Assembly: GCA_030652115.1 (NCBI GenBank)
Contig: JAUSBK010000008.1
Location: 62,001-126,000 of the forward strand
Reading direction: 5' to 3'
Source: Coriobacteriia bacterium
Lineage (GTDB): Bacteria > Actinomycetota > Coriobacteriia > Anaerosomatales > Anaerosomataceae
DNA length: 64,000 bases
Under the pieces are notes generated by a model. The model searched no databases. It was not told where the DNA came from and worked only from the letters and a program-made list of their open reading frames with translations. Positions 52,865 through 61,349 of this stretch are shown here, piece after piece (the first letter of the stretch is position 1; every line of letters begins with the position of its first letter). Position numbers and translations under genes: made by a program.

Positions 52865-53800
52865 ATGTCACTGCCCAAGGTAACGGTCGTCGGTGCTGGA
52901 CAGGTCGGCGCCACAACGGCACTGCTTCTCGCGCTCAAGGGTCTCGCGGACGTCGCGCTCGTTGATGTGGCCGAGGGCATCCCCCAGGGCAAGTCGCTGG
53001 ACATGATGCACGCGCGTTCGGTCGAGCGTTTCGCCTCTACTGTGACGGGGACGAACGACTACGCCCCGACCGCCGGTTCGGACGTGGTCGTGGTGACTGC
53101 CGGTCTGCCGCGCAAGCCCGGCATGACCCGCGAGGACCTGCTCGCCGCCAACGGCGCGATCGTGCGCTCGGTCATCGCCGAGGTGCGCGTCTCGTCTCCC
53201 GATGCGGTGATCATCCTCGTCACCAACCCACTCGACGTCATGGCGCACCTGGCGTGGCGCGTGTCGGGCTTCCCGGCCGCCCGCGTGCTCGGCATGGGCG
53301 GCGTTCTCGACTCGGCGCGCTTCGCGTACTTCATCGCGGAGGCGACCGGTGCCTCGGTCGCCGACATCGAGGCGGTCGTGATCGGTGCCCACGGAGACAC
53401 GATGGTGCCACTGCCGCGCTTCTCCACGGTGGGCGGCACGCCGCTTTCGGAACTCCTGCCCGCCGGGGAGGTAGCCGAGATCGTGCGCCGCACGGTCTTT
53501 GGTGGCGCCGAAGTCGTCGCCCTCCTGAAGTCCGGAAGCGCATTCTACGCGCCGGCAGCATCGGTGACCGCGATGGTCGCAGCCGTGCTCGGCGACACGG
53601 GTGCGGTCATGCCCTCGTGCGTTCTGCTCGAGGGCCAGTACGGTCTCTCGGGCCTGCACCTCAACGTCCCCGCATCACTCGGTCGCGCGGGCGTGCTCTC
53701 CGTGCCCGTATGGGACCTCGACGAGGCCGAGCTCGCTGCCCTGCGCACGTCCGCGGTCGGCGTGGCCGAAACGCTCGCGACCATAGACCTCGGAGCGTGA
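52865..53800 (+). CDS. mdh: Malate dehydrogenase
   Basis: NAD-dependent enzyme of the LDH-like MDH family, 311 residues. VTVVGAGQVGATTALLLA is the NAD-binding loop, and the active-site loop GLPRKPGMTREDLL contains the Arg that selects malate over lactate. Further signatures are LVTNPLDVMAHLAW and the catalytic His in IGAHGDTMVPLPR. It interconverts malate and oxaloacetate. Fumarase follows 2 bp downstream, so the two genes together form part of a TCA cycle, either oxidative or in the reductive direction from oxaloacetate to fumarate. Confidence 0.94.
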   Translation: MSLPKVTVVGAGQVGATTALLLALKGLADVALVDVAEGIPQGKSLDMMHARSVERFASTVTGTNDYAPTAGSDVVVVTAGLPRKPGMTREDLLAANGAIVRSVIAEVRVSSPDAVIILVTNPLDVMAHLAWRVSGFPAARVLGMGGVLDSARFAYFIAEATGASVADIEAVVIGAHGDTMVPLPRFSTVGGTPLSELLPAGEVAEIVRRTVFGGAEVVALLKSGSAFYAPAASVTAMVAAVLGDTGAVMPSCVLLEGQYGLSGLHLNVPASLGRAGVLSVPVWDLDEAELAALRTSAVGVAETLATIDLGA

Positions 53801-53802
53801 CG

Positions 53803-54642
53803 TTGGCATCCGTCGCCCTCATCGCCCAGGCCGTGTACGGCGCGATCGCCGAGGCTGCCACCACGCTCCGGCCTGACGTGGCCGCGGCGATGGAGCGGGC
53901 GGCGGCCGACGAGCCGTCGGAGCGGGGGCGCGAGGTCCTCTCACAGCTGATCGAGAACGCTACGATCGCACGGGCCGACCGGGTGCCGCTGTGCCAGGAC
54001 ACCGGCACCGTCTGGGTGTGGGTGGAACTCGGCGTGGCCGAGTGCCTCGATGGTGACCTGGCTGCCGCGGTGGACGACGCCGTGGCACGCGCCTACCGCG
54101 ACAACGCGCTGCGCATGAGCGTCGTGCGAGACGCCTTGGGAGATCGCACGAACACCGCCGACAACACACCCGCGTTCCTCGATATCACGCTTCGGCCGGG
54201 AACCGGCGCGACCGTGCACGTCATGCTCAAGGGCGGAGGCTCGGACAACGCGAGCGCGCTCGCCATGCTCGACCCAGCAGCAGGCGAGGAGGGGGTCGCG
54301 CGCTTCGTGCTCGATACCGTCTCGGCGAAGGCGACGGGTGCCTGTCCACCGCTGGTGGTGGGCGTGGGCGTGGGCGGGACTTTCGATACCGTGGGCAAGC
54401 TTGCCAAGAGGGCGCTGCTGCGTCCGCTCGGCACGCCGGCCTCCACCGAGGCGTCTGCGGCCCTGGAGGCACGGCTCCTTGCCGACATCAACGTGCTTGG
54501 CATCGGGCCCGCGGGCCTGGGCGGTGCCACGACGGCTCTCGGCGTGCGCGTACTGACCGCGCCCTGCCATATAGCCGCGCTCCCGGTCGCCGTGAACATC
54601 GGCTGTTCGGCGATGCGCTCGGCTACAGTGGAGGTCTCCTAG
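53803..54642 (+). CDS. Class I fumarate hydratase, alpha subunit
   Basis: A 279-residue iron-sulfur subunit (FumA N-terminal/TtdA type). The three cluster Cys residues are visible: Cys64 in PLCQDTGTV, Cys181 in TGACPPLVVG and Cys268 in NIGCSAMR. KGGGSDNAS and VGVGVGGTFDT complete the family pattern. Start: TTG 53803, which is 7 bases after CGGAG; GTG 53797 is also in frame but too close. It needs the beta subunit, which is encoded at 56100 beyond an MFS gene. The enzyme hydrates fumarate to malate and is sensitive to oxygen. L-tartrate dehydratase is a possible alternative but does not suit the mdh neighbour. Confidence 0.88.
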   Translation: MASVALIAQAVYGAIAEAATTLRPDVAAAMERAAADEPSERGREVLSQLIENATIARADRVPLCQDTGTVWVWVELGVAECLDGDLAAAVDDAVARAYRDNALRMSVVRDALGDRTNTADNTPAFLDITLRPGTGATVHVMLKGGGSDNASALAMLDPAAGEEGVARFVLDTVSAKATGACPPLVVGVGVGGTFDTVGKLAKRALLRPLGTPASTEASAALEARLLADINVLGIGPAGLGGATTALGVRVLTAPCHIAALPVAVNIGCSAMRSATVEVS

Positions 54643-54643
54643 G

Positions 54644-56107
54644 ATGGCTGACACCCCGACGGTCATCGCGGAGACGCCAGAGCCGAAGAGCAGGCCGTAC
54701 TCGGCGGTCCTGCGCAACAAGCGATTCCGCGCGCTGTGGATGTCGCAGTTCGTGAGCGGGCTGGGCGACTGGCTGGTCATCGGTCTCCTCATCCCGCTGG
54801 TGACCACGCTGACCGACGGTTCGTCGTTCGCGGTTGCCGGCATCATGATCGCCAAGATGGTGCCGTCGCTGCTGTTCTCCTCGGTGATCGGCGTGTTCGT
54901 GGACCGCTTCGACCGGCGCCGCCTGATGATCGCCTGCGACCTCGTGCGTGCCCTGCTCACGCTCTTCCTGCTCTTCACCAACAGCCTCGCAGTGATCTAC
55001 ATGACCGTGCTGCTGATGGAGATCGCCTCGCTGTTCTTCTCGCCGGCCCGCAGCGCGCTCATCCCGCGCCTGGTCGCCGAAGAGGAGGTGGCCGTCGCCA
55101 ACGGGCTTGCGTACACCACGCAGCAGGCGAGCATGCTCATCGGTCTCACGATGTCGGGCGCGATCCTCGCGGGCTTCGAGGCGATCGTGCGCTGGGTCCT
55201 CGCGAGCGGCCTGCCGTTCGTAGACGTGCTCGTCGGGCCGTTCGCGCCGGCGCTTCTGGGTTCGCGAGCCGGCGTCGTGCTCAACAGCCTGACATTCATC
55301 GTCTCGGCGACCCTGCTGTGGTCGATCCGGGTGCGCGTCCGTCCGGACCGCGATGGCGGCGGGTTCCAGCTGTCGCTGATCGGCAAGGACGCGCTCGAGT
55401 CCTTCCGGTTCCTCGGAGGGCACAAGGAGCTCCGCGGGCTGCTCGTGACCATCGGCATGGCCATACTGGGCGGCGGCGCGATCATCACCGTCGGCCTCAC
55501 GTACGTGCAGGGCATACTCGCCGAAGGCATCCCGATCCTCGAGCAGTTCGAGGCGATCCAGCGGCTGATCGCGGCGCCGCAGACCTTCGTGCTCGTGCTT
55601 CTTGCGCTCGGCATGGTGACGGGGGCGATCATCGTGCCGAGGCTGGCGAGCAGGATCCCGCTGCAGGCGCTCTTCCTCGGCGCGGTGACCGTGTTCGGGG
55701 TGAGCATGCTCGTCTTCGCCAGCGTAGGCGTCTACTGGGTGTCGATCATCTTCGGCTTCACTGCCGGCTTCTGCATCGCCTGTCTCACGGTGGCGGGCAA
55801 CACATACGTTGCCCAAACCGTCTCCGACGACATCCGCGGACGGGTGTTCACCGCCATGGAGTCGGTCATCCGCGTGTCGCTGCTGCTCTCGATGGTGGTC
55901 GTCGCCCCGCTCGCCGACCTCCTGGCGACGCTCATCCGAAAGCTGTCCGAAGGAATGACCGACCCCTCGTGGTTCACCGGCCCGCGCGTGACGCTGCTGA
56001 TCGCGTCGCTCATCGTGCTCGGCGCAGCGTACTACGCGTACCGCACGCTCGACTGGCGTCAGGCGGACCACGTGAACGGTGGCGCGGTGGTGACGGCCGA
56101 TGAGTGA
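54644..56107 (+). CDS. MFS transporter
   Basis: A 487-residue major facilitator protein with about 12 membrane segments. The N-terminal part SQFVSGLGDWLVIGLLIPL and the loop GVFVDRFDRRRLMIACDLVRA (G-x-x-x-D-R-x-x-R-R type) match the macrolide-efflux (MefA-like) branch. The long extra membrane-proximal stretch between the first and second halves contains GSRAGVVLNSLTFIVSATL. It stands between the two fumarase subunit genes and overlaps the beta subunit gene by 8 bp, so all are co-expressed. A dicarboxylate exporter would suit the place, but the family usually exports drugs or unknown small molecules. Confidence 0.85.
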   Translation: MADTPTVIAETPEPKSRPYSAVLRNKRFRALWMSQFVSGLGDWLVIGLLIPLVTTLTDGSSFAVAGIMIAKMVPSLLFSSVIGVFVDRFDRRRLMIACDLVRALLTLFLLFTNSLAVIYMTVLLMEIASLFFSPARSALIPRLVAEEEVAVANGLAYTTQQASMLIGLTMSGAILAGFEAIVRWVLASGLPFVDVLVGPFAPALLGSRAGVVLNSLTFIVSATLLWSIRVRVRPDRDGGGFQLSLIGKDALESFRFLGGHKELRGLLVTIGMAILGGGAIITVGLTYVQGILAEGIPILEQFEAIQRLIAAPQTFVLVLLALGMVTGAIIVPRLASRIPLQALFLGAVTVFGVSMLVFASVGVYWVSIIFGFTAGFCIACLTVAGNTYVAQTVSDDIRGRVFTAMESVIRVSLLLSMVVVAPLADLLATLIRKLSEGMTDPSWFTGPRVTLLIASLIVLGAAYYAYRTLDWRQADHVNGGAVVTADE

Positions 56108-56672
56108 ACCGGTCCGCATCACCGTTCCGGACGACCTCGGGCGTCTGCGAGGTCTGCGCGCAGGGACGGCCGTGCTGCTCTCGGGACCGGTCTTCACCGC
56201 GCGCGACGCCACCCATGCACGACTCGTGGCCGAGCTCGAGCGCGACGGCGCGCTGCCGTACGGACTCGCCGGTGCTGTGCTCTTCTACGCGGGTCCCACA
56301 CCCGCAGCCGCAGGCCGTCCGGTGGGCTCGGTGGGTCCCACGACTGCGAAGCGGATGGACGCGTGGACGCCGACGCTGCTCGCAGCAGGTATCACGGCAA
56401 CCATCGGCAAGGGCGCGCGTTCCGACGCCGTGCGCGCCGCGTGCGCCCGGCACGGGGCGGTCTACCTGGCTGCGGTCGGGGGTGCCGCGGCTCTGCTCGC
56501 CACGAAGGTGGTCTCCGCAACGCCGGTCGCGTACGCCGACCTCGGCACGGAGGCGCTCGTGCGCCTGGAACTCAGCGAGTTCCCCGCGTGGGTCGCCATC
56601 GATGCCGAAGGGAACGACCTCTACGCCGAGGCGCGCAGTGGTCTCGCGCACGGCGAGGAGGGCGAGCGATGA
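56100..56672 (+). CDS. Class I fumarate hydratase, beta subunit
   Basis: A 190-residue C-terminal-type subunit (TtdB/FumA C domain). LRAGTAVLLSGPVFTARDATH is the family signature; GPTTAKRMDAWTPTLLAAG and TIGKGARS follow, and GAVYLAAVGGAAALLATKVV and LSEFPAWVAIDAEG close the fold. The Lys and Arg in GKGARS and the GPT loop belong to the substrate site. It pairs with the alpha subunit at 53803. The start ATG overlaps the MFS gene and the stop overlaps tmk. Confidence 0.9.
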   Translation: MSEPVRITVPDDLGRLRGLRAGTAVLLSGPVFTARDATHARLVAELERDGALPYGLAGAVLFYAGPTPAAAGRPVGSVGPTTAKRMDAWTPTLLAAGITATIGKGARSDAVRAACARHGAVYLAAVGGAAALLATKVVSATPVAYADLGTEALVRLELSEFPAWVAIDAEGNDLYAEARSGLAHGEEGER

Positions 56673-57310
56673 GCGGGCTTCTCATCACCTTCGAGGGCGG
56701 CGATGGCTCGGGCAAGTCGACGCAGATAGTGCGGCTGGCCGAGCGCCTGCGCGGCCTCGGGTTCGACGTTCGGACCTTCCGCGAGCCCGGCGGCGTGGCT
56801 GCTGGCGACGCCGGCGAGCGTATCCGTGACATCGTGCTCGATCCCGCGCACGCGGAACTCGATCCGCGTGCCGAGCTGCTGCTTTACGTGGCGAGCCGCG
56901 CGCAGCAGGTTGCCGAGCACTACCGGCCGGCGCTGGCCGAGGGCGCGATCGTGCTCTGCGATCGCTACGCCGACTCGAGCGTCGCCTACCAGGGCTACGG
57001 ACGTGCCGTGCTGCCGGTCGAGGAGGTCCGCGAACTCAACCGCATCGCCACCGGCGGCCTCGTGCCGGATCTCACGCTCCTGCTCGACGTGGACGCCGCC
57101 TCGGGTCTCGCGCAGGCGACCGTCGCCGGGGCCGATCGTCTCGAGCAGGCGGGCGCCGACTTCCACGAGCGCGTGCGTGCGGGATATCTCGAGCTAGCGA
57201 AAGACGAACCCGGGCGCATCAGGCTCATCGGCCGAGCGTCCGTCGACGAGGTCGCCGCCGAGGTTTGGGCGCAGGTGGAGCCGCTGCTCGGGCGCCTCGA
57301 TCGGGCGTGA
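56669..57310 (+). CDS. tmk: Thymidylate kinase
   Basis: dTMP kinase, 213 residues. The P-loop EGGDGSGKST is at residues 9-18, the DR motif in LCDRYADSSVAYQGYGR, and the LID region follows at GADRLEQAG. FREPGGVAAGDAGE is the dTMP-binding stretch with a small insertion. It makes dTDP for DNA synthesis and, through dTTP, for the rml pathway. It starts inside the fumarase beta stop (ATGA) and is followed 4 bp later by holB, the usual bacterial order. Confidence 0.95.
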   Translation: MSGLLITFEGGDGSGKSTQIVRLAERLRGLGFDVRTFREPGGVAAGDAGERIRDIVLDPAHAELDPRAELLLYVASRAQQVAEHYRPALAEGAIVLCDRYADSSVAYQGYGRAVLPVEEVRELNRIATGGLVPDLTLLLDVDAASGLAQATVAGADRLEQAGADFHERVRAGYLELAKDEPGRIRLIGRASVDEVAAEVWAQVEPLLGRLDRA

Positions 57311-57314
57311 CCTC

Positions 57315-58439
57315 GTGACTGACTGCGTGTGGGACGACCTCGTTGGCCAGCGCCGGGCCGCGGGCTTCCTGCGCCGTGCGGCGGAGTCGGGGAGCGTCTC
57401 TCACGCCTATCTGTTCGTCGGCCCCACCGGCACCGGCAAGAAGACGGCCGCCCGCGCGCTCGCCTGCGCGCTGTACTGCGACGACAACGGGTGCGGCTCG
57501 TGTCACGCGTGCCGCCGGGTTCGTGCATCGTCTCATCCCGACGTCCACGTGCTCGCGCCGGAGGGCGCGGCCTCGGAGTACCTGATCGATCAGGTCCGGG
57601 ATGTCGTCCACGACGTTTCGCTCAAGCCGATCGAGGCGTCACACAAGGTGTACATCTTCCAGGACGGACGTTTCAACGACGCTGCGGCCAACGCGTTCCT
57701 CAAGACGCTCGAAGAGCCGCCGCTCGACGTGGTGATCGTCCTGCTCGCCGATGACTACGATGACGTGCTGCCCACCATCGCCTCCCGATGCCAGGTCGTG
57801 CGCTTCTCGCCGGTGCCCGAGTCCACGGCGCGCGCGCTCGTGATGGAGCGCACCGGCGCGAGCGAGGACGAGGCGCGGGCCGCGCTCGCCGCAGCCGGCC
57901 AGGTGATTCCGCGCGCCATCGACTTCCTGCGCTCGGCGGGACGACGCAACGCACGGGCCACGATCATGGGGATCCTGAAGCGCCTGACGGTCATGGACGG
58001 CCATGACGTGCTCAAAGCGGCACGGGAACTGCTCACTGCGGTGCGTGCGCCGCTCGAAGAGACCAAGGGCGTGCAGGCCGAGGAGGCCGAGGCAGCGAGG
58101 GATTATCTCTCGAAGGGCCTCAGCAAGCGCATGGATCAACGCCACAAGCGTGAGCTCACCGCCGCCGAGCGCGATGGGATCGGTGAGATCCTGAGCGTGA
58201 CCGAGAGTTGGCTGCGGGACTGCCTGGTGATCGCGAAGGGCATGCCCGAGTTCGTGAACAACGTGGATACGGCCGACGCCACCGCTGAAGTGGCTGCAGC
58301 CATCAGTGTGCCGGCCGCGATACGCGCTTTGGATTGCGTGCGGACGGCTCGCGGGCGCATAGCCTATAATGTGTCTCCCCAGCTGGTCGTCGAGGCCATG
58401 CTGTTCGACATACAGGAGGTACTCCGATGCCCACGGTAG
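57315..58439 (+). CDS. holB: DNA polymerase III subunit delta'
   Basis: A 374-residue clamp-loader subunit. The P-loop GPTGTGKKTAARALA, a zinc site of Cys55, Cys60, Cys63 and Cys66, and the SRC motif in ASRCQVVRF are visible. FQDGRFNDAAANAFLKTLEEPP is the typical delta' segment, with Arg in place of a Met in many homologues. The C-terminal domain is helical. Its 3' end overlaps the next gene by 13 bp. GTG 57315 is the start. Confidence 0.9.
   Translation: MTDCVWDDLVGQRRAAGFLRRAAESGSVSHAYLFVGPTGTGKKTAARALACALYCDDNGCGSCHACRRVRASSHPDVHVLAPEGAASEYLIDQVRDVVHDVSLKPIEASHKVYIFQDGRFNDAAANAFLKTLEEPPLDVVIVLLADDYDDVLPTIASRCQVVRFSPVPESTARALVMERTGASEDEARAALAAAGQVIPRAIDFLRSAGRRNARATIMGILKRLTVMDGHDVLKAARELLTAVRAPLEETKGVQAEEAEAARDYLSKGLSKRMDQRHKRELTAAERDGIGEILSVTESWLRDCLVIAKGMPEFVNNVDTADATAEVAAAISVPAAIRALDCVRTARGRIAYNVSPQLVVEAMLFDIQEVLRCPR
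58365..58370 (+). promoter_or_regulatory. Internal -10 box before ricT
   Basis: A consensus TATAAT within the 3' end of holB, 56 bp before the PSP1 gene. No clear -35 box at a standard distance. Confidence 0.4.
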
Positions 58440-59605
58440 TGGGAGTGAAGCTTCGTTTCGCCGGCAAGGTGCTCTGGTTCGACCCGGCCGGCTCAACGCC
58501 CGAAGAGGGCCAGCACGTGATCGTCACAACCGAGCGTGGCCAGGAGTTCGGCGAGGTCGTCATGGCGCCGCGCGACGTGGACCCGGCGGAGATTCCCGCC
58601 GAGCTCAAGCCAGTGGTCCGCATCGCCGACGAGAACGACCTCGCACGCGCCGAGGCGCTGCGCGACCGCGAGCGCGAGGAGATGGAGCGCTTCCGGGCGC
58701 TCGTAACCAAGCATAGCCTCGAGATGAAGCCGATCGGCGCCGAGCACCTCTTCGACGACTCGAAGATCGTGTTCTACTTCGCCGCCGAGGAGCGCGTGGA
58801 CTTCCGCGAGCTCGTGCGCGAACTTGCTGCCGAACTGCACAACCGCATCGACATGCGCCAGGTCGGCGTTCGTGATGAGGCGCGCATGATCGGCGGCCTC
58901 GGCCACTGCGGTCAGCAGCTGTGCTGCGTGCGTTTCGGCGGGGAGTTCCAGCCGGTCTCCATCCGCATGGCCAAGGAGCAGGACCTGCCGCTGAATCCCT
59001 TGAAGATAAGCGGCCTCTGTGGCAGACTCATGTGCTGTTTGCGGTACGAGTACGACGCGTACAAGGACTTCAAGCAGCGTGCTCCAAAGTGCGGCGCAAC
59101 GGTCGATTTCCCGGACGGTTCGGCGGGCAGGATCTCCTCGATGAACATCCCGAGGGAGACGCTCACGATCCGGCAGCAGGGCGGCCCGGAGATCACGGTC
59201 CCGCTCGAAGCGCTCGATTGCAGCGCCGGCAGAAGCGGTCCGTGTACTCTGTGCGCTGATGCGATTCCGCAGCAGCCCACAGGCGTGGGTCTCGCACACG
59301 GGACCACGCCGACGCTTCGGGAGGCCGAACGTCCGGCGGAGGCACCAGCCGGCAAGCGGCCGGAGGGTTCGCGCCGGAAACGGTCGGGTAACGGACCGAA
59401 GTCCGACGGCGGCGGGGCGCAGAAGCCGCGTGCCGAAGCGCCGAAGAGCGGGTCGCAGCAGCCCAAGCAGCGACAGCCGAAGGACCGCGGCCCCAAGCCG
59501 CAGCAGGCGGCAGGTACGACCGAGGCGCAGGCGCCCGCGAGCAGCACGAGGCGGCGCAGGCGGCGCAGGCCCCGCCCAGAGGGCGGCAGCACGGCAAGCG
59601 AGTAG
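58427..59605 (+). CDS. ricT: PSP1-domain protein (RicT-like)
   Basis: A 392-residue protein. VVGVKLRFAGKVLWFDP opens the PSP1 domain. The signatures IGGLGHCGQQLCCVRFGGEF and KISGLCGRLMCCLRYEYDAY hold the Cys pairs that, in Bacillus RicT, take part in binding iron-sulfur clusters with RicA and RicF. The last 100 residues are a Lys/Arg/Pro/Gln-rich, low-complexity tail not found in Bacillus, possibly RNA-binding. The tmk-holB-ricT order is widely conserved. In Bacillus the complex affects RNA processing by RNase Y. Confidence 0.9.
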   Translation: MPTVVGVKLRFAGKVLWFDPAGSTPEEGQHVIVTTERGQEFGEVVMAPRDVDPAEIPAELKPVVRIADENDLARAEALRDREREEMERFRALVTKHSLEMKPIGAEHLFDDSKIVFYFAAEERVDFRELVRELAAELHNRIDMRQVGVRDEARMIGGLGHCGQQLCCVRFGGEFQPVSIRMAKEQDLPLNPLKISGLCGRLMCCLRYEYDAYKDFKQRAPKCGATVDFPDGSAGRISSMNIPRETLTIRQQGGPEITVPLEALDCSAGRSGPCTLCADAIPQQPTGVGLAHGTTPTLREAERPAEAPAGKRPEGSRRKRSGNGPKSDGGGAQKPRAEAPKSGSQQPKQRQPKDRGPKPQQAAGTTEAQAPASSTRRRRRRRPRPEGGSTASE

Positions 59606-59614
59606 CACAGATAG

Positions 59615-59690
59615 GCCGACGTAGCTCAGCTGGTAGAGCAGCGCACTCGTAATGCGCAGGTCAGCGGTTCGAATCCGCTCGTCGGCTCCA
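59615..59690 (+). tRNA. tRNA-Thr (anticodon CGT)
   Basis: A complete cloverleaf: acceptor stem GCCGACG/CGTCGGC, D arm with GCTCAGCTGGTAGAGC, anticodon stem GCGCA/TGCGC around loop CTCGTAA, and T arm with GGTTCGAATCC. The anticodon is CGT and decodes ACG threonine codons, which are frequent in this DNA. CCA is encoded at 59688-59690. Confidence 0.97.
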
Positions 59691-59701
59691 TAGCATGAAT
59701 C

Positions 59702-59726
59702 AGCAGCCCCCTTCACGGGGGCTGCT
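59702..59726 (+). terminator. Intrinsic terminator after tRNA-Thr
   Basis: A 10-bp perfect stem (AGCAGCCCCC and complement) with a 5-base loop, followed by TCGTTGTGT. It ends the tRNA transcript 12 bp after the CCA. Confidence 0.75.
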
Positions 59727-59808
59727 TCGTTGTGTCGCCCCGTGCGGAGGTCATGCTATGGTTTCGGCGAGGCTTGTGTGTCGGGATTCGGGCCGTTTGG
59801 GGGAGTTC

Positions 59809-61095
59809 ATGACGGGTCTGCATGTGCGCCGGGATGCTCGTACGAGTGCACCGCCGGTACTCGCACGGGCGTGTTCGTTCATGGTGGCGGTCTCATTGCT
59901 GTGGGCCGTAGCATCACCCGCGCTCGGCCTCGTGACCGCCGTCAGTCCCGCGAGCCTGCCCGAGTTCCCGGGTAGCTCCGTGCCCCTCGATCTCAGCACG
60001 CGTTCGCTGCCTCAGCTGCCGCTCGAAGACGATGCTCCCGATTTCGGGGGAGTGGGCGCCGCCTCGACCATCGGTGCGTCGGACGTCGCACTGCCCTTCA
60101 CCGGAGGTTGGTACTGGGTCGGCGACTACCTGAACATCGACGGTTGGGTCGACAACAACACGGCCACCACGGCCGGACTGGTCTTCATCCGCTTCGTGGT
60201 GCAGACGGACACCGGCGTGACGCTTGTCGACGAGGTGGGCGTGGCGGCGGTCTACAACCTCAGGCCGGGAGAGAGCGCAACGTTCAAGGCGCTCTACCAC
60301 CTGCCCGACCATGCGGGCAACTCCATGATCGTCGGCGTAGAGACCCTGGCCATACAGCCGACCTCGTACCCGGCCGCGGTCGACCTCACGTGGGTGAGCG
60401 AATCGTATGTGACCGATGCCGACGGCGTCCGGCTGTGGACGTTCACCTACCGCAACGACTCGGCCATCACGCTCCAGCACCCCATACTCGGCGGCATCGA
60501 GCTCAATGCGGCCGGCGACGCGTTCAGTACGATGATCGGCACGAAAGCCGCGATCATCGCGCCAGGGCAGACGGTCGCGATCGAGGCCTACGGCTTCAAC
60601 CTCGCCGATACGCCCGCGAGTGTCCTGTCGTACTGCCAGGCAGTGCCGAAGCGGCTCGATCCCGTCTACCGGTTCTTCAACCGGAGCAACGGGACGCACT
60701 TCTACACCGTGTCCGCTGAAGAGCGGGATTCGGTCATCATCCGGTGGCCCGACACCTACACCTACGAGGGCGTCGCGTACTTCACCGATCCCGACCGCAA
60801 CGCCCAGCTGCTCTACCGGTTCCTCTACCTGCGCGGCGGGAGTCACTTCTACACGGCGAGCGTCGATGAGGCCAACCTGGTGATAGCCCGCTGGCCGAAC
60901 ATCTTCCGGTACGAGGGCCCCGCGTACCGGGTGTCCGCAACGCAGGTCTCCGACTCGGTCGCGGTCTACCGCTTCGTCAACCGGAAGAACAGCAGCCACT
61001 TCTACACCGCTTCGGCAGAAGAGGCCGAGATGGTGAAGGCCCGTTGGTCGTCCACGTACATCTACGAAGGCCCGGCCTTCTGGGTCGCGCAGTAG
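59809..61095 (+). CDS. Secreted protein with three C-terminal DUF5648-like repeats
   Basis: A 428-residue exported protein. The signal peptide core (SFMVAVSLLWAVASPALG) ends at about residue 40. A middle domain of beta strands (residues about 90-275) has no recognised family. The C-terminal 140 residues contain three repeats of about 45 residues, each with YRF-N-HFYT-W-YEG spacing (HFYTVSAEERDSVI, HFYTASVDEANLVI and HFYTASAEEAEMVK), a pattern of beta-trefoil, carbohydrate-binding-like DUF5648 repeats. GGGGGAG just before ATG 59809 supports that start; ATG 59758 is in frame too. It may bind the cell-surface polysaccharide, but this is a guess. Confidence 0.7.
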   Translation: MTGLHVRRDARTSAPPVLARACSFMVAVSLLWAVASPALGLVTAVSPASLPEFPGSSVPLDLSTRSLPQLPLEDDAPDFGGVGAASTIGASDVALPFTGGWYWVGDYLNIDGWVDNNTATTAGLVFIRFVVQTDTGVTLVDEVGVAAVYNLRPGESATFKALYHLPDHAGNSMIVGVETLAIQPTSYPAAVDLTWVSESYVTDADGVRLWTFTYRNDSAITLQHPILGGIELNAAGDAFSTMIGTKAAIIAPGQTVAIEAYGFNLADTPASVLSYCQAVPKRLDPVYRFFNRSNGTHFYTVSAEERDSVIIRWPDTYTYEGVAYFTDPDRNAQLLYRFLYLRGGSHFYTASVDEANLVIARWPNIFRYEGPAYRVSATQVSDSVAVYRFVNRKNSSHFYTASAEEAEMVKARWSSTYIYEGPAFWVAQ

Positions 61096-61124
61096 CGGCA
61101 GAGCGGATACCCCCTGGGTACACC

Positions 61125-61260
61125 TTGCGGAACCAGGTAACCGTGTTACATTGTCGCAACCGCGCCTCCGGTCGGGAGCTGAGCGCCGCCCTGCCGGGCG
61201 TCCCCGGCGTCGGCTCCACGAATCATCTGCGACCCCGGGTCCACCCCGGGGTCGCTTGCG
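61125..61260 (+). ncRNA. Candidate small RNA with promoter and terminator
   Basis: TTGCGG (61125-61130), a 16 bp spacer and TACATT (61147-61152) form a good promoter. About 100 bases later a strong hairpin at 61229-61255 could end the transcript. The segment contains no reading frame that I can support, and GGAGC/GCTCC plus CGCCG/CGGCG pairs can fold. No known riboswitch or RNA class was recognised. It could also be an attenuated leader of the next gene, although that gene has its own -10 box at 61295-61300. Confidence 0.35.
61229..61255 (+). terminator. Hairpin terminator
   Basis: An 11-bp perfect stem (GCGACCCCGGG and complement) with a 5-base loop, followed by TTGCGTTCT. It lies 134 bp after the stop at 61095. 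Confidence 0.65.
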
Positions 61261-61294
61261 TTCTGCGGGGCGGAGTCAACTCGATCTCGCATGC

Positions 61295-61300
61295 TAGACT
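61295..61300 (+). promoter_or_regulatory. Extended -10 promoter (TGCTAGACT)
   Basis: TGn plus TAGACT, 50 bp before ATG 61350. Confidence 0.5.
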
Positions 61301-61349
61301 GAACCTCGCGCTGCGTGGGCGCTGTCCGCACTGACAAGAGGAGAGTCGC

